From contig OX387185.1 of the NCBI GenBank assembly GCA_947561395.2, forward strand, positions 19,928,366 to 19,992,365: 64,000 nucleotides of DNA, given 5' to 3'. How positions within the stretch are numbered: the first letter of the stretch is position 1; every line of letters starts with the position of its first letter. The notes beneath the pieces are model-generated. The model ran no database searches. It was given only the letters and a program-made list of their open reading frames with translations, and was not told the DNA's origin. The position numbers and the translations under genes were made by a program. Positions 10,563 to 20,471 of this stretch are shown here, one piece after another. The DNA comes from Buxus sempervirens. Its lineage: Eukaryota > Streptophyta > Magnoliopsida > Buxales > Buxaceae.

Positions 10563-12735
10563 GGATGCTGCTGGGAACAGCAGCATGCCTGGTTGTCACT
10601 GCTGTTCCCAGCAGATTTGTCGCCACATCCGACCCCCCTAGCTATCATGCATGCATGTTCTCTTTTGCATGAAGCCCGTTGTTTCATAGTCCAAGCAAGC
10701 ATGGCCTCCTACCCACTTGAAATGATCCCCTTAGGCTACTGTTGGAGGCAGCAGCAGCACCCTCATCTTGGGTATGCCACCTCCACGCATGATAGGCATG
10801 GTAAATCCCCATGCACAGCTACTGTTTTTTTTAACTAAAACGAAGCACGCTGTTGATTTGTATGCCCCTTTTGCCTTTGGTAATTTGTTGTTTTTTAGTG
10901 TCGAGGCATGCACCCTTTTCCCCTTAACTTGCTGCTCATATTGTGTTATACCACCCCCAATGAGCATGAGGCCTTTTCCTTCCTCATCTTTGTTGATTGG
11001 GCTCCCCAAAATCCAAGTGAGTTGCTGCTGGGAACAGCAGCAGACCCTCACTGGTTGCTGCTGTCCCAGCAAGTCTAGAAACCTAAAACCACACTGGTAT
11101 TAGTCCCTTTTTAACATGCTTCCCTTCTTTCTTCAAGTCAGTATTTTTTGTGTACCCGACCATGCTCCCTTTGCCCCTTGTAGCCTGTGGTGTCCCACCT
11201 GGGTTGCTGCTGGAGACAGCAACAGCACCCTTATTTTTTGGTAGCATGTTTAGTCCCTTAGTGGTGGTTGTCCCCAGCAGATTTGCCCACTTACTGATGC
11301 TCCTAAACCCAACCCGTCGGGGATTAGACATGCATGCATCACCTCACCTGATCTCCTTGCGCTTCCCCTCCTCATTTGCATGTCCAAACTCTCCCCAATG
11401 GTTGCTGCCCTGTACAGGTGCAGCAGGTGTTTACTTGCTTTTGTTGGCATATACTTGACATGTTGAAGTGGTTTGGGCTGTGCCAAGTACGTGCACACAT
11501 ATAGGCAATCCCCATGAGTGTAAACCCCCATCCCAGGTGGCACATCAAGCCCCACCAGAACTCAATTTTAAGGTTGCTGTCCCCTTTGTCGGCAGCAAGC
11601 CTTTTGTTTGCTTTCCACATAACATATTGTTTGTTTTACCTGTCTAAGTATGCCCCCATTCACTTGCTGCATTTGTGCATTTTAAGCATGTACCCATACC
11701 CCTTTTTCTTCTTAGCTTGCTGTTTGGTCTTTAGGAATCAAAGCACTCCCATGCCAACTGCTGTTGTGCACTCGCTTTGCCATGTTCCCTTCACCCCGTA
11801 GCCTTGGTCGAGAATCCCAAGAAGTGCTGCTGGAGACAGTAGCAAGATTCGTCCCTGTTCTCACCATCTAACCCCATCCCACACCTTTTAAGCATGTGTG
11901 AGTTCCCCTACTGTCGCTGTCCCAGCAAACTTGGAAGCCGAAGACCATGCCCACCCTTAATAGGATGTTTGAATCTTTTCTTTTGGTTGCTGTCCCCTTG
12001 TTGGCAGAGGGTCCTTGCTCGATTTTTTGTGTGGGCATGCAACATGTCTCTTTTATTTCACTGTTTTTCTTGCGTGTCAAGTTAGCATGCATCAAGGGGT
12101 CTCCCTTTCACTGTTTTTTTGTGATTAAATTAGCATATATGCAATGACTTCAGAGTTGCTGCTGGTAACAGCAGCAGCACCTCTCTTCCCGGTCTTAGTA
12201 GGCTTGACTTGTGTGCCATGCCTGGGATGTTTGTACCATGAAGGAAGGACTACATTGCCCTGCTCCCCCACCCCACTTGTCCACCGTGGCTAGCCTTGAT
12301 AGCATGGGTCAACCTGTCTTTCTTGGTTGCTGCCCTGTGCACCCACAGCAGGCTTTCCTAGTTGTTTTCATCGGCATAGACATCACTTACTTGGTAATTA
12401 GGCTGTTCTGAGCGCATGCATACCATATGTAACCCTCATGAGCATGACCCACTTCATCCCCTTTGTATTGCACACCCCTTGGTACGACCAAGTCCCCCAT
12501 GACAGCTGCTGCTCCCTTCCTATGCATCAGGTTTTGTCTCTTTCTTCTCCTTTGCATATATACTTTCCATGCATATTTGTATAACATGCCTTGCCATTTT
12601 CGGCCTTGATTATATGCGTAAGCCCTTCTCTTTGTGGTCGTGGTTTGCTGCCCTGTGCATGGGCAGCATATTTTCTCAGTTGCTTTTATTGGTGCTTACA
12701 TGAGCTACTGCTAGGGAACAGCAACAGCACCCCGT
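10563..12735 (+). repeat. Dispersed CTGCTG...CAGCAG dyads, roughly every 150-280 bp
   Basis: Imperfect inverted repeats such as GCTGCTGGGAACAGCAGC recur near 10565, 10740, 11022, 11202, 11401, 11570, 11825, 11985, 12155, 12326, 12490, 12640 and 12705. Many intervals are close to 170 bp. Between them AGCATG/GCATGC words and C-rich text recur, which suggests degenerate tandem units of about 170 bp. The 3' LTR has the same series. T solo LTRs contain shorter versions, which may explain why this LTR is nearly 2 kb longer. Confidence 0.65.
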
Positions 12736-12987
12736 CCCCCACTTGGTTACATGATAACCTCACCAAAGCATGTTTAGGCTTCCTAGTGGTGATGCCTCTT
12801 AGGGGCTTGCCATACTTGCATTCTTGGGCCTACCAAGCCCTTGTTCGAACCTTGTCCTTATTGCGGTCCCAAGGGTCTACAGCCCCTTTCTCTTTTACGA
12901 TATGGCCGTATGGTGTAATGCCTTGTTGTTGGGCATGATTTTTGCTACGATGGAACGACATGTTCGACCGAACCAAGTAAACCAATA

Positions 12988-13012
12988 GGGTTTCCGGGTC
13001 ACCCGGAAACCC
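12988..13012. repeat. 25-bp palindrome conserved among T LTRs
   Basis: Arms GGGTTTCCGGGT and ACCCGGAAACCC around a single C. Identical at 41116-41140 and at 57564-57588 in an independent T solo LTR. A decayed version lies at 29770-29794. Confidence 0.9.
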
Positions 13013-13957
13013 AACATGGGACCCGGACCACCGGTCCAATTTGGAACAATTAGTGGGCCTTCCAACGGGGCCCACCAAGCCCAATAAACTTCTTATGCAT
13101 GCAATTAAGCAACATAAATAAATTAACTGAACCAAGTGGGCCAAGCCTAATGTGGCCCACCCCGAACCCATTTTGTGTAGCATGATATGTAATAAGTAGC
13201 ATGGTTTGGCTGAGACCCAGGGCTAGGGCCTATCGAGCCCGTTAAAGCCCACTAACCAAACCAACGAGGGGTGCAAACCCTACACCTCAAGGAACTTGGG
13301 CTTTCAAAGCCCAAATCTGGACTACGAGCCCCTAGCCCAATGTCCAGCTCACTTTGGCAAAGATAAACAAGATAACCTAAAAATATTTTGGCAACCGCCA
13401 TGGGGGCCCACCCAGGGGCCCGCAAACCAATGCAGACCCACTTGTTGCATGAAAATCACATAAGTCTCCAACTTGAATAAACTAAGTAAAATCAATTCAT
13501 TCCACCTAAAGCCCACAGGGCCTCCTAGACCTGACAGAGGCCCACCAAGGGTACATGGGCTTGACTAAGCCCACCAAGGACACCGTGGACCTTCCAAACG
13601 GGGCCCACCCAAGCCGACTCAAATCATTTAAAATAAACAAGATAAAATTAATTAAAGGGACCCCCCACCACTCAGGCGGTCTCGCCAGACTTAACTAAAT
13701 TGCATGCTAGATTAGGAATCGAGTGAGAACCAAAGTAAACTGACTCAAACCAGGGATCCCACGGGACCCGTCATCCGACTGGGTGGTCTGGGGTGTCTAC
13801 GGACTTCCCCAGACCGCAACCGAGAACCAACTGAGAATCTCAAGCCGCAGACCAAAGCCCAATAGACAAGACTAGGCACCCAGGTGTCCGCCTGCACCCC
13901 ATCAGGCGGTGGCGACTCCGAATTCCCTCGTGCCGCATTTCCCACGCGCGCACAGCC

Positions 13958-13976
13958 TGGCGACTCTGCTGGGGAC
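13958..13976 (+). other. Primer-binding site of the Ogre-like element
   Basis: TGGCGACTCTGCTGGGGAC starts three bases after the LTR end. Ogre elements are reported to use an arginine tRNA primer, and this site has the right place and TGG start. I cannot confirm the tRNA match here. A related TGGCGACTC lies inside the LTR at 13910-13918. Confidence 0.75.
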
Positions 13977-15481
13977 TTCTCAACCCAGTAGGACCCTAGT
14001 TAGATTGAGTCAGCTTAAGAGGGATTTAGTCGATATTTAGGGTTTCTTACTACCTCGTTTAGTAAGATGCGGAATACGCGTAAATACGCGTTCTGGGAGT
14101 CCTGTCAAAGGGACGCGATAATTGCCTAAGGCAAGTGGGATTTAAGCGGTCCCTTGTGACCCCCTACTTACCTGGGGGCTTTCCCGGAACCTCGTATTGC
14201 GTGCCAATTCTGCACCTTACTATACAAGACGGTAACAATCCCTTTGTCAACAAAATCCAGACAAAATTCACCCGTGTAGACACCGCACGCAGCCCAACTG
14301 CACACACGGGCACACCACCACACCGTGGATGGACTTTTATTTTCCGTTCTTGTGTGATAAACTACGTGGGGTGACACACACGAGGGAGATTGCGTGGATG
14401 ATCCGACCAAGAATGAATGAGTGAATCGGATATTGCATCTTCTTTACCAAAACCTAGACCTCTCTAGCAGCTTACCCTTCTTACTCCTATGAACTGATCT
14501 TTGGGATGGTATTAGCACCTACGCTCCCGTGGCTTGCCGGGGAAAGTAGGGTAAACCCATCCCCCCAGTTTTCTGGAGTCCATTAGCACCACTGGTTTCT
14601 TGCCGTGGCACGCGAGGATCCAGTACTGGTCCAGACCCTTGTAGGCTTATGTCTCGAGCTGGGTATCCTTCCCCACCTAACGTTTCTGAGTAAACTATGC
14701 GTTGAGCATGCGAGGGTGAGAATGTTGTGAATGATGAATATAAGAGGAGTAAAATCGGAATAAAATCAAGAGTCCATTAGGGGCAGCAACCTCCGCTTTT
14801 TGCATCAAATTAAGTAAACCCTAGATCATGGGCGACCTTAGCCTAATTTAGGAAGCTCACCTAATTTTGATCAGGGGAACCACCCCAAATCCATGCATGG
14901 AGTCCTGTATGCCATGGGTCTTGACCCATTAGAGTCCGCTGGGAGCACTTTAAGCCCAGATTGGTCTTTTAGAGCAGACGAAAGCCAGCTAGATCAGACA
15001 GACAGATGAAAGCATGCCAGATCAGAATATGGGCACTAAACCCTAGATCTAGGAATTTTTAACCTACCCACTTTGAAAGCAATTTGTATCCTCCCTTTTA
15101 GCTCCCAACAGCCTTAAGGATGAATTATTTACAGCTTTGTAGATACTTTTGTAAAAATTCGCCCTCGGTGGCAAGTTGTAATTTTTGCTGTGGTCTGGCA
15201 CCGAAAACAGATGAAAGACAGAAAGACTGATCGGGACTTGAATGTGCTCCTCTACACAAGTATGTCTAGGAGTCGCGCCTTCATTGGCACCAACCCTTAG
15301 GACCACACACCATGTGTGCCTGAGTTAAATTCCGCACTGTTTTGTTTTACTTTATTTGGTGAAGCATGTTAGAACTGCTAGTGATTCATCCTGTTGCTTG
15401 AAATTATGCATATTATAGAACTGAATTAGAGTCTTGGTATGGAACCTTAAATTGATTTGGAATTTTAATCGGATAGTTGGT
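13977..15481 (+). other. Untranslated leader before ORF1
   Basis: About 1.5 kb with no convincing coding region. Small features include a repeated ATACGCGT pair near 14075 and pyrimidine-rich text. Length and position fit the long leaders of Ogre elements. Confidence 0.6.
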
Positions 15482-16915
15482 ATGGCATCCTCATCCTCAT
15501 ATGAGAGAACCCGTTTCCCTAGGATAGAGAAGTGCTCCTGGGATACCCCCTGGATCCGTTCCTGGACAAGGCAGCTCCAAGGGAGTGAGCAGATTGAATG
15601 GGAGCACAAATACCACATGGGACAGACTTTGTCCCTGTTAAATGTGCCGACCAACTGGGATATGATCCAAGCAGCCCTGCTTTTCTGGGATCCCCAGCTT
15701 TCAGTGTTTCGATTCGGGATCAACGAGTTGACTCCCACAATTGAGGAACTTGACCTGTTCCTCTGATTTCGCGACTTAGGAGAACCCGCTAGGCCAAGTC
15801 TCAAAGAAAGCAACAAGAATGAAGCTTGTGTTTTCTTTGGCCTCCCAAGGGGAGAATTCCAGACCTTAGGAGGTGACAAATCATTTACTCAGGTCTCCAA
15901 AACATTCCTAGCTGAGAAAATAAGAAACAAAAAACAGGAAAGACCCCGGGCTTGGTTTGCCACCTTCACCCTTGTGGTTTTGTTGCAAATCTTCTTTCCA
16001 ACTGGGGGAGACACCATTAATTTGGCCCTCATGGAAATTGTGGATCAACTCAGGGCAGGGTACCAAATCATGCCACTAATCCTAGCTCAACTGTTCCACT
16101 CCCTGACTTTGTCCAAAAATGGAACCCGGAGGTTTCAAGGGTGCGCTCCCCTTCTCCACATTTGGCTGCAAGACCACCTGATGGTGTCATCACCTGTCAG
16201 TGCATATTACAAGGCAACCGGTGACAACATCCATTGGTTGGCTCAAAGAGAGATCAAACCAGACCTACCCGCTCGTGAGGATTGGTTTAACCACTTTCTC
16301 CACTTGAAGGGAGAAACAGACATTAGATGGTGGGGTACATACAACATCCCCTACACCCCCATCATAGCTTTCAAGAAAAGAGAGGGCCTTTCCCTGATAG
16401 GACTCACCCATGCTGTGCCGTACTATCCGATTCGGGTTCTGAGACAGTTTGGGAAACCGCAGGGGATCCCGGTCAAGGATGACATGAGCAGTTTGATTGG
16501 TCCACTCACTAAGGGACTAAGGACGCAACTGCTAACGGACTGGAAGACAGTTTGCGTATATCTAGAAGACGTCTTCATCGAATCGCACTTTCGAGACTAC
16601 GAGCAGTGGATAGCTCGGGAGTTCGGCCACAACGGCCCCCCACCTCTTCAGCCTGTCGCATCAGGCGACATTCCAGTTCCGCCCCCTAACACATATAGGG
16701 ACAGGGTGGCCGAACTGCAGGAGACCCACTCCCGTATCCATTCGGCTTATGTGGATTCGGAACGGGAGAGTAGGCAGGCCAATACGGCCTTGCAACATGA
16801 AATGGAATTAGTGCGCAAGCGCGCTGAGGAGGACCAACGTCTGCGGAACAAGCTTCTGCGAGCCTTGAGGAGGCAAGACGTGTCCTCTCACTATGACGAT
16901 GACCAACCTAGCTAG
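15482..16915 (+). pseudogene. Ogre-type ORF1 protein (before gag), broken by one stop
   Basis: This is the additional ORF that separates Ogre elements from most gypsy elements; its biochemical role is unknown. I choose ATG 15482 (MASSSSYERTRFPRIEK), because sequence upstream of it looks non-coding. The frame is open to TGA at 15764 and resumes without shift to the stop at 16913, about 478 codons. The middle part, around GCAPLLHIWLQDHL, resembles the plant DUF7745-like / mobile-domain-like region of Ogre ORF1 proteins. The last 70 residues are charged and probably coiled coil (RDRVAELQETHSRIH onward). TGA at 15764 sits where the context suggests an Arg codon (CGA). Family assignment rests on recalled motif similarity, not on a search. 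Confidence 0.75.
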
Positions 16916-17264
16916 ACTTTGGCTTTGTTGTATTTTGATAAGCATGATAATGTACTTTGTGCCACGGTGGCACTTTTTGATTGAAGCATGAATTTGCTTT
17001 CACTTTGCCATATTGTTCAAACGTAACAAAACAAGAATTTGAAATGAAAGAACTAAATCCCTCCAATAGGGCAACTCGATCTCTGACAGACCACCTCTTC
17101 TCAGATAATTGCAGTACTCCTGGTCACTGCGACCACCTAATTTCCTTTAACTGCATCTCTCTCATTGAGATCGCAAAACCCAGCAAGTGTTAAAAAACAC
17201 CAAAGACCTTGAGCTCAGATCACACCCGTCTGCATCTTTCCAAGATCATTCGGTCAAGCCTGTA
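16916..17264 (+). other. Spacer between ORF1 and the tandem arrays
   Basis: No gene or clear repeat. It is plain A+T-rich leader sequence. Confidence 0.5.
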
Positions 17265-17765
17265 GGGCACTGAAGCCACCGGTGATTAAACCAGAGTTTG
17301 GTGGAGGAGCGTCCTGGCATAGCCTTCCCCTTTGTGAGGCACCGAAGTCAATGGTGATTGAACCAACGACTAGCTAAGGCACACCCGGGAACTACTAGCC
17401 GAATTCTTAGGGCACCGAAGCCGCCGACGGATGAGTCGGATATTGGTAGAGGAGCGTCCTGGCATAGCCTACCCCTTTTAGTGACACCAAAGCCGCCAGT
17501 GATTGAATCGGATATTGGCTGCGGAGCGTCCGGGTACTACTAGCTGAATCCTTAGGGCGCCAAAGCCGCCAACGGATGAGTCGGATATTGGTGGAGGAGC
17601 ATCCTGGCATAGCCTTCCCCTTTGTGAGGCGCCGAAGTCAATGGTGATTAAACCAACGACTAGCTAAGGCACGCCCGGGAATTACTAGCCGAAGTTAGGC
17701 GCCGACGCCGCCAGTGAATAAACTGGAGATTGGCTGAGGTACGCCTGGGTGCTGCTTTTCAGCTC
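17265..17765 (+). repeat. Tandem array of seven 70-73-bp units between ORF1 and gag
   Basis: Units start with GGCRCCGAAG or a variant at 17265, 17338, 17411, 17483, 17556, 17628 and 17698. Each continues with RCCGCC...GTGATT...GGATATTGG...GAGGAGCGTCC or a close variant. Adjacent units alternate in type (GGCATAGCCT versus GGGAACTACTAGCCGAA), so the array has a dimeric order of about 146 bp. It is not coding in a conserved frame. Confidence 0.85.
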
Positions 17766-17844
17766 ACCCCCTGCGGAGACCCTGCATTGGTCCAACCCTG
17801 TGATTCTGAGCTCGAACAAAACCCCCTTTAATGGAAGGTTTTCT

Positions 17845-18370
17845 TTCCTTGCCTAAACGGCTAAAATAGATCAGCTTGACCCCAAGTTCTCTTCCCTTGC
17901 CAAGTGGCTAAAATAGATCAGTGATTTAGGGTTCTCTTCCCCAGCTGCTCAAGAGCAACTAAAATAGACCAGTTGAATCAGGTTCTCTTTCCCAGTCGCT
18001 TCCGAGCGACTAAAATAGATCATCTTTCAAAAAATAGGGTTCTCTTTCCCAGTCACTTCCGAGCGACTAAAATAGATCAGCTTTCAGAAAACAAATAGGG
18101 TTCTCTCTCCCTGTTACCTGCGGGTAGCTAAAATAGATTCGGTCATTAGGGTTCTCTTCCCCGGTCGTCTTAGGACAACCAAAATAGATCAGCCTTCATG
18201 GTTCATTAGGGTTCTCTCTCCCGGTCGTCTTAGGACAGCCAAAATAGATCAGTCTTCAAGATTCATTAGGGTTCTCTCTCCCAGTTACTTGCGGGTAGCT
18301 AAAATAGATCAGTTGATTCAAAATCAGGTTCTCTTCCCTTGTTGCCTTAGGGTAGCTAAAATAGATCAGC
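17845..18370 (+). repeat. Array of ten short-hairpin units ending in TAAAATAGATCAG, upstream of gag
   Basis: The near-invariant 3' word starts at 17862, 17909, 17960, 18011, 18068, 18129, 18180, 18240, 18300 and 18357, with spacing 47-61. Just before each is a small stem-loop with a four-base loop: AGTCGCT/TCCG/AGCGACT, GTTACC/TGCG/GGTAGC, AGTTACT/TGCG/GGTAGCT, GTTGCC/TTAG/GGTAGC, GCC/AAGT/GGC. Stems differ in sequence but mostly keep pairing, including G-U pairs. A GGGTTCTCTYYCCC word precedes most units. This points to selection on RNA structure in the genomic RNA or gag leader; role unknown. Confidence 0.75.
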
Positions 18371-18372
18371 TA

Positions 18373-18548
18373 GTCAAATCACATCAGAAATCAAAAAAAT
18401 AATAAATAAATAAATGAATAAATTCAATTAGATAAAGTTGTGTAAACATTTTGTGTAAAAATGCACTAATGCCCGCTAATTGTTCCACCAGGTACCAAAA
18501 ATTGCTTTCAGAAGTCCGTACCTATTAAGATCGAGGAGAAGGCTCGAT
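18373..18548 (+). other. A+T-rich gag leader with a possible splice acceptor
   Basis: Low-complexity AAATAAATAAATGAAT text is followed by ATTGCTTTCAG/AAG at 18511/18512, some 37 bases before the first ATG of the gag frame. If used with a donor such as 9918, ORF1 and both arrays would be skipped. Purely an inference from sequence. Confidence 0.3.
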
Positions 18549-20444
18549 ATGGAACAGCAAGGAGAACAGACATCGCCAGGGTAGCATCTGGCAGAGTCCA
18601 GTCACGCCCAAGTGGTCAATGAGATGCAGCAAAAGATGGACAGTATGAGTTCCATCATCCAAGAACTGATGACCGAGCTGAGAGAATTGAGGCAGGCCCC
18701 GCCGGTGGTACCAATTGCCCAGCAGCCACAGCCACAATTCCCGCCACCAGCGGAGGCGGTGCCATCGCCGCGTCCAGTAAACCCCCCTCCCCTAGCACCA
18801 CCACCACCACCACCACCACCACCGGCAGCGCCATTTCACGTGGCACAACAAGATCAATTTCTGCCTATCCATCTGGGACAGGGTGATGAGGACTGGTACA
18901 GAACCCAGGAAGTTCAGTTTGAGGAGAAGCTGACAGCAATAAGGGAGGAGAATAGAACAGAAATGGCCGCCTTGAAGGAGCAGCTCAAACAACTCCAACC
19001 TAGCACAGTGCAGAGCGAGGCTACCTTGGAAATCCTCTACTTCTTTTCGGACATCCAACTCCCGGCTAAGTTCAAATGCCCCGAGTTGCACCAGTTCGAC
19101 GGCACCGGGTGCCCACTGAACCATTTGAGGTCGTACTCAGGCGACATGTGCCAGTATGCCAAGGAAGAGCGGATCATGGTGCAGTTCTTCCAGAAGTCAT
19201 TAACTGGGGCCGCTTACTCCTGGTTTCTGAGTTTGGACAAGGCCAAGATCAAGACATGGAATGATTTGGCGGCCATCTTCATCCAACAATACCGCCTAAA
19301 CAGTCAAATTGTGCAGACAATGGCAGAATTGCAGAGGCTGGCTAAGAAAAGCCAGGAGTCAGTGAGAGAGTACGCCAAGCGCTGGAAGGAACTGGCAGCA
19401 TTGGTACAGCCGCCATTGTTAGAACAGGAGATGACATCTCTGTTTATCACATCATTGGGCCAACCTTTCTTCACTCTGCTGCTGGGGCAGAGTACGTCGA
19501 ACTTCAATGACCTGATCTTGACTGCGGATCGGATTGAAGACGCAGTGAGGGCCGGAAAGATAGATGGCAGCAGGCAGAGTGCTGCACCAAGGAGGCCGGT
19601 AACAGGGCAAGCTAGCAGAAATCAAGGGCAAGAGCCGAGGAGTTCAGAACAGCAGGCAGTGAACTATGTATACCCCGCACAACCCCACCATTTCTCCCAA
19701 GGACCGGAGGTAGTGGCACCCCAAGGAACCGGGCAAGCAGCTTACCAAGGGGTAAGAAGAACAAGGGAAGAGATGGAGGCCAGAATGAAGCGGGTTTTCA
19801 CTCCACTCCCGTATGCACCGGCAGAGTTGCTGCCTACTTTGCTAAAGAAGGGGTACGTGCAAGTCAAACCCCCGAACCCTCGTTTGGTCAACGCCAGAAG
19901 CTATAACGCAGCAGAGCGGTGTGAGTACCACTCTGGTGCTCCAGGGCACCACACCAATCGGTGTTGGGATCTAAGGCACGATATCCAGGACCTGATTGAT
20001 AGCAAGCGCATCACGGTTGACCCCCCGGCACCACCCGCCCAGACTCCAGCAGCCGGCGTAACTACCAATCCTCTCCCAGATCACTCAAAGGCCTCCACTA
20101 GTAGAACGGCGAATCAAGTAAGCAGTGATCAAGGCACCGGGCAGCTCAACCCTTTTGTACTTATTGGCCGACCAGGGCAGACAGTGAAGGTGCAGCTTCA
20201 AGCAGAAACCCGCTCGACAGCAGGTGCAGTTAAGGAAAATACAGACGTCTACATCTGTGCGATCGAGGATGAACCACAGAGCAGTGAGGAGGTCATGGGG
20301 CCATGGAACCCCGTACAATGCGGATGGATCAGTGATTCCCCATCCCCTCTACGCAGAGGAGTGGGCAGTTCCAGTGGACTCCAAATCTGGGATAGACCTC
20401 AGGTCTCGGACGCGTCAGTGGGCAGTTCAAGGGTGCCTCCCTAG
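18549..20444 (+). pseudogene. gag: gag polyprotein region (capsid/nucleocapsid)
   Basis: Gag builds the virus-like particle and binds the genomic RNA. The first in-frame ATG is 18549 (MEQQGEQTSPG), followed by TAG at 18582. The frame is then open to TAG 20442, with a further ATG at 18624. Parts in order: N-terminal helix with QQKMDSMSS, a proline run from a (CCA)n tract (18798-18825), the retrotransposon gag domain (FKCPELHQFDGTG to about RIEDAVRAGKI), a conserved FTPLPYAPAELLPTLL block, and a knuckle-like CEYHSGAPGHHTNRC (19920-19964), the form usual in Tat/Ogre gag. The protease region follows in the same frame after the TAG, so gag and protease were probably one frame originally. Confidence 0.88.
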
Positions 20445-20471
20445 TTATCCACCGACTGGCCGCCAGAGTAC

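Larger units (their letters stand above)
8817..13954 (+). repeat. 5' LTR of the Ogre-like element
   Basis: 5138 bp from TGTAAGCACC to CGCGCGCACA. Compared with the 3' LTR, I count nine mismatches in roughly the first 350 bp and fewer farther in, so the pair is young. Order of parts: two head sub-repeats (8936-9160), a dyad array (9380-9624), TATA box, candidate splice donor, a C tract, many CAGCAG dyads (10563-12735), a 25-bp palindrome (12988-13012), then a G+C-rich tail with many GGGCCC-type and CCCACC-type words. Short reading frames here are not conserved and I do not call them. Confidence 0.93.

Noticed and set aside
15352..15879. 175-codon minus-strand frame opposite ORF1
   Set aside because: Antisense shadow of ORF1; composition follows the sense codons and nothing recognisable is encoded.
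17265..18370. CRISPR-like array
   Set aside because: The repeats are contiguous degenerate tandem units in a plant retrotransposon, without uniform repeats and unique spacers.
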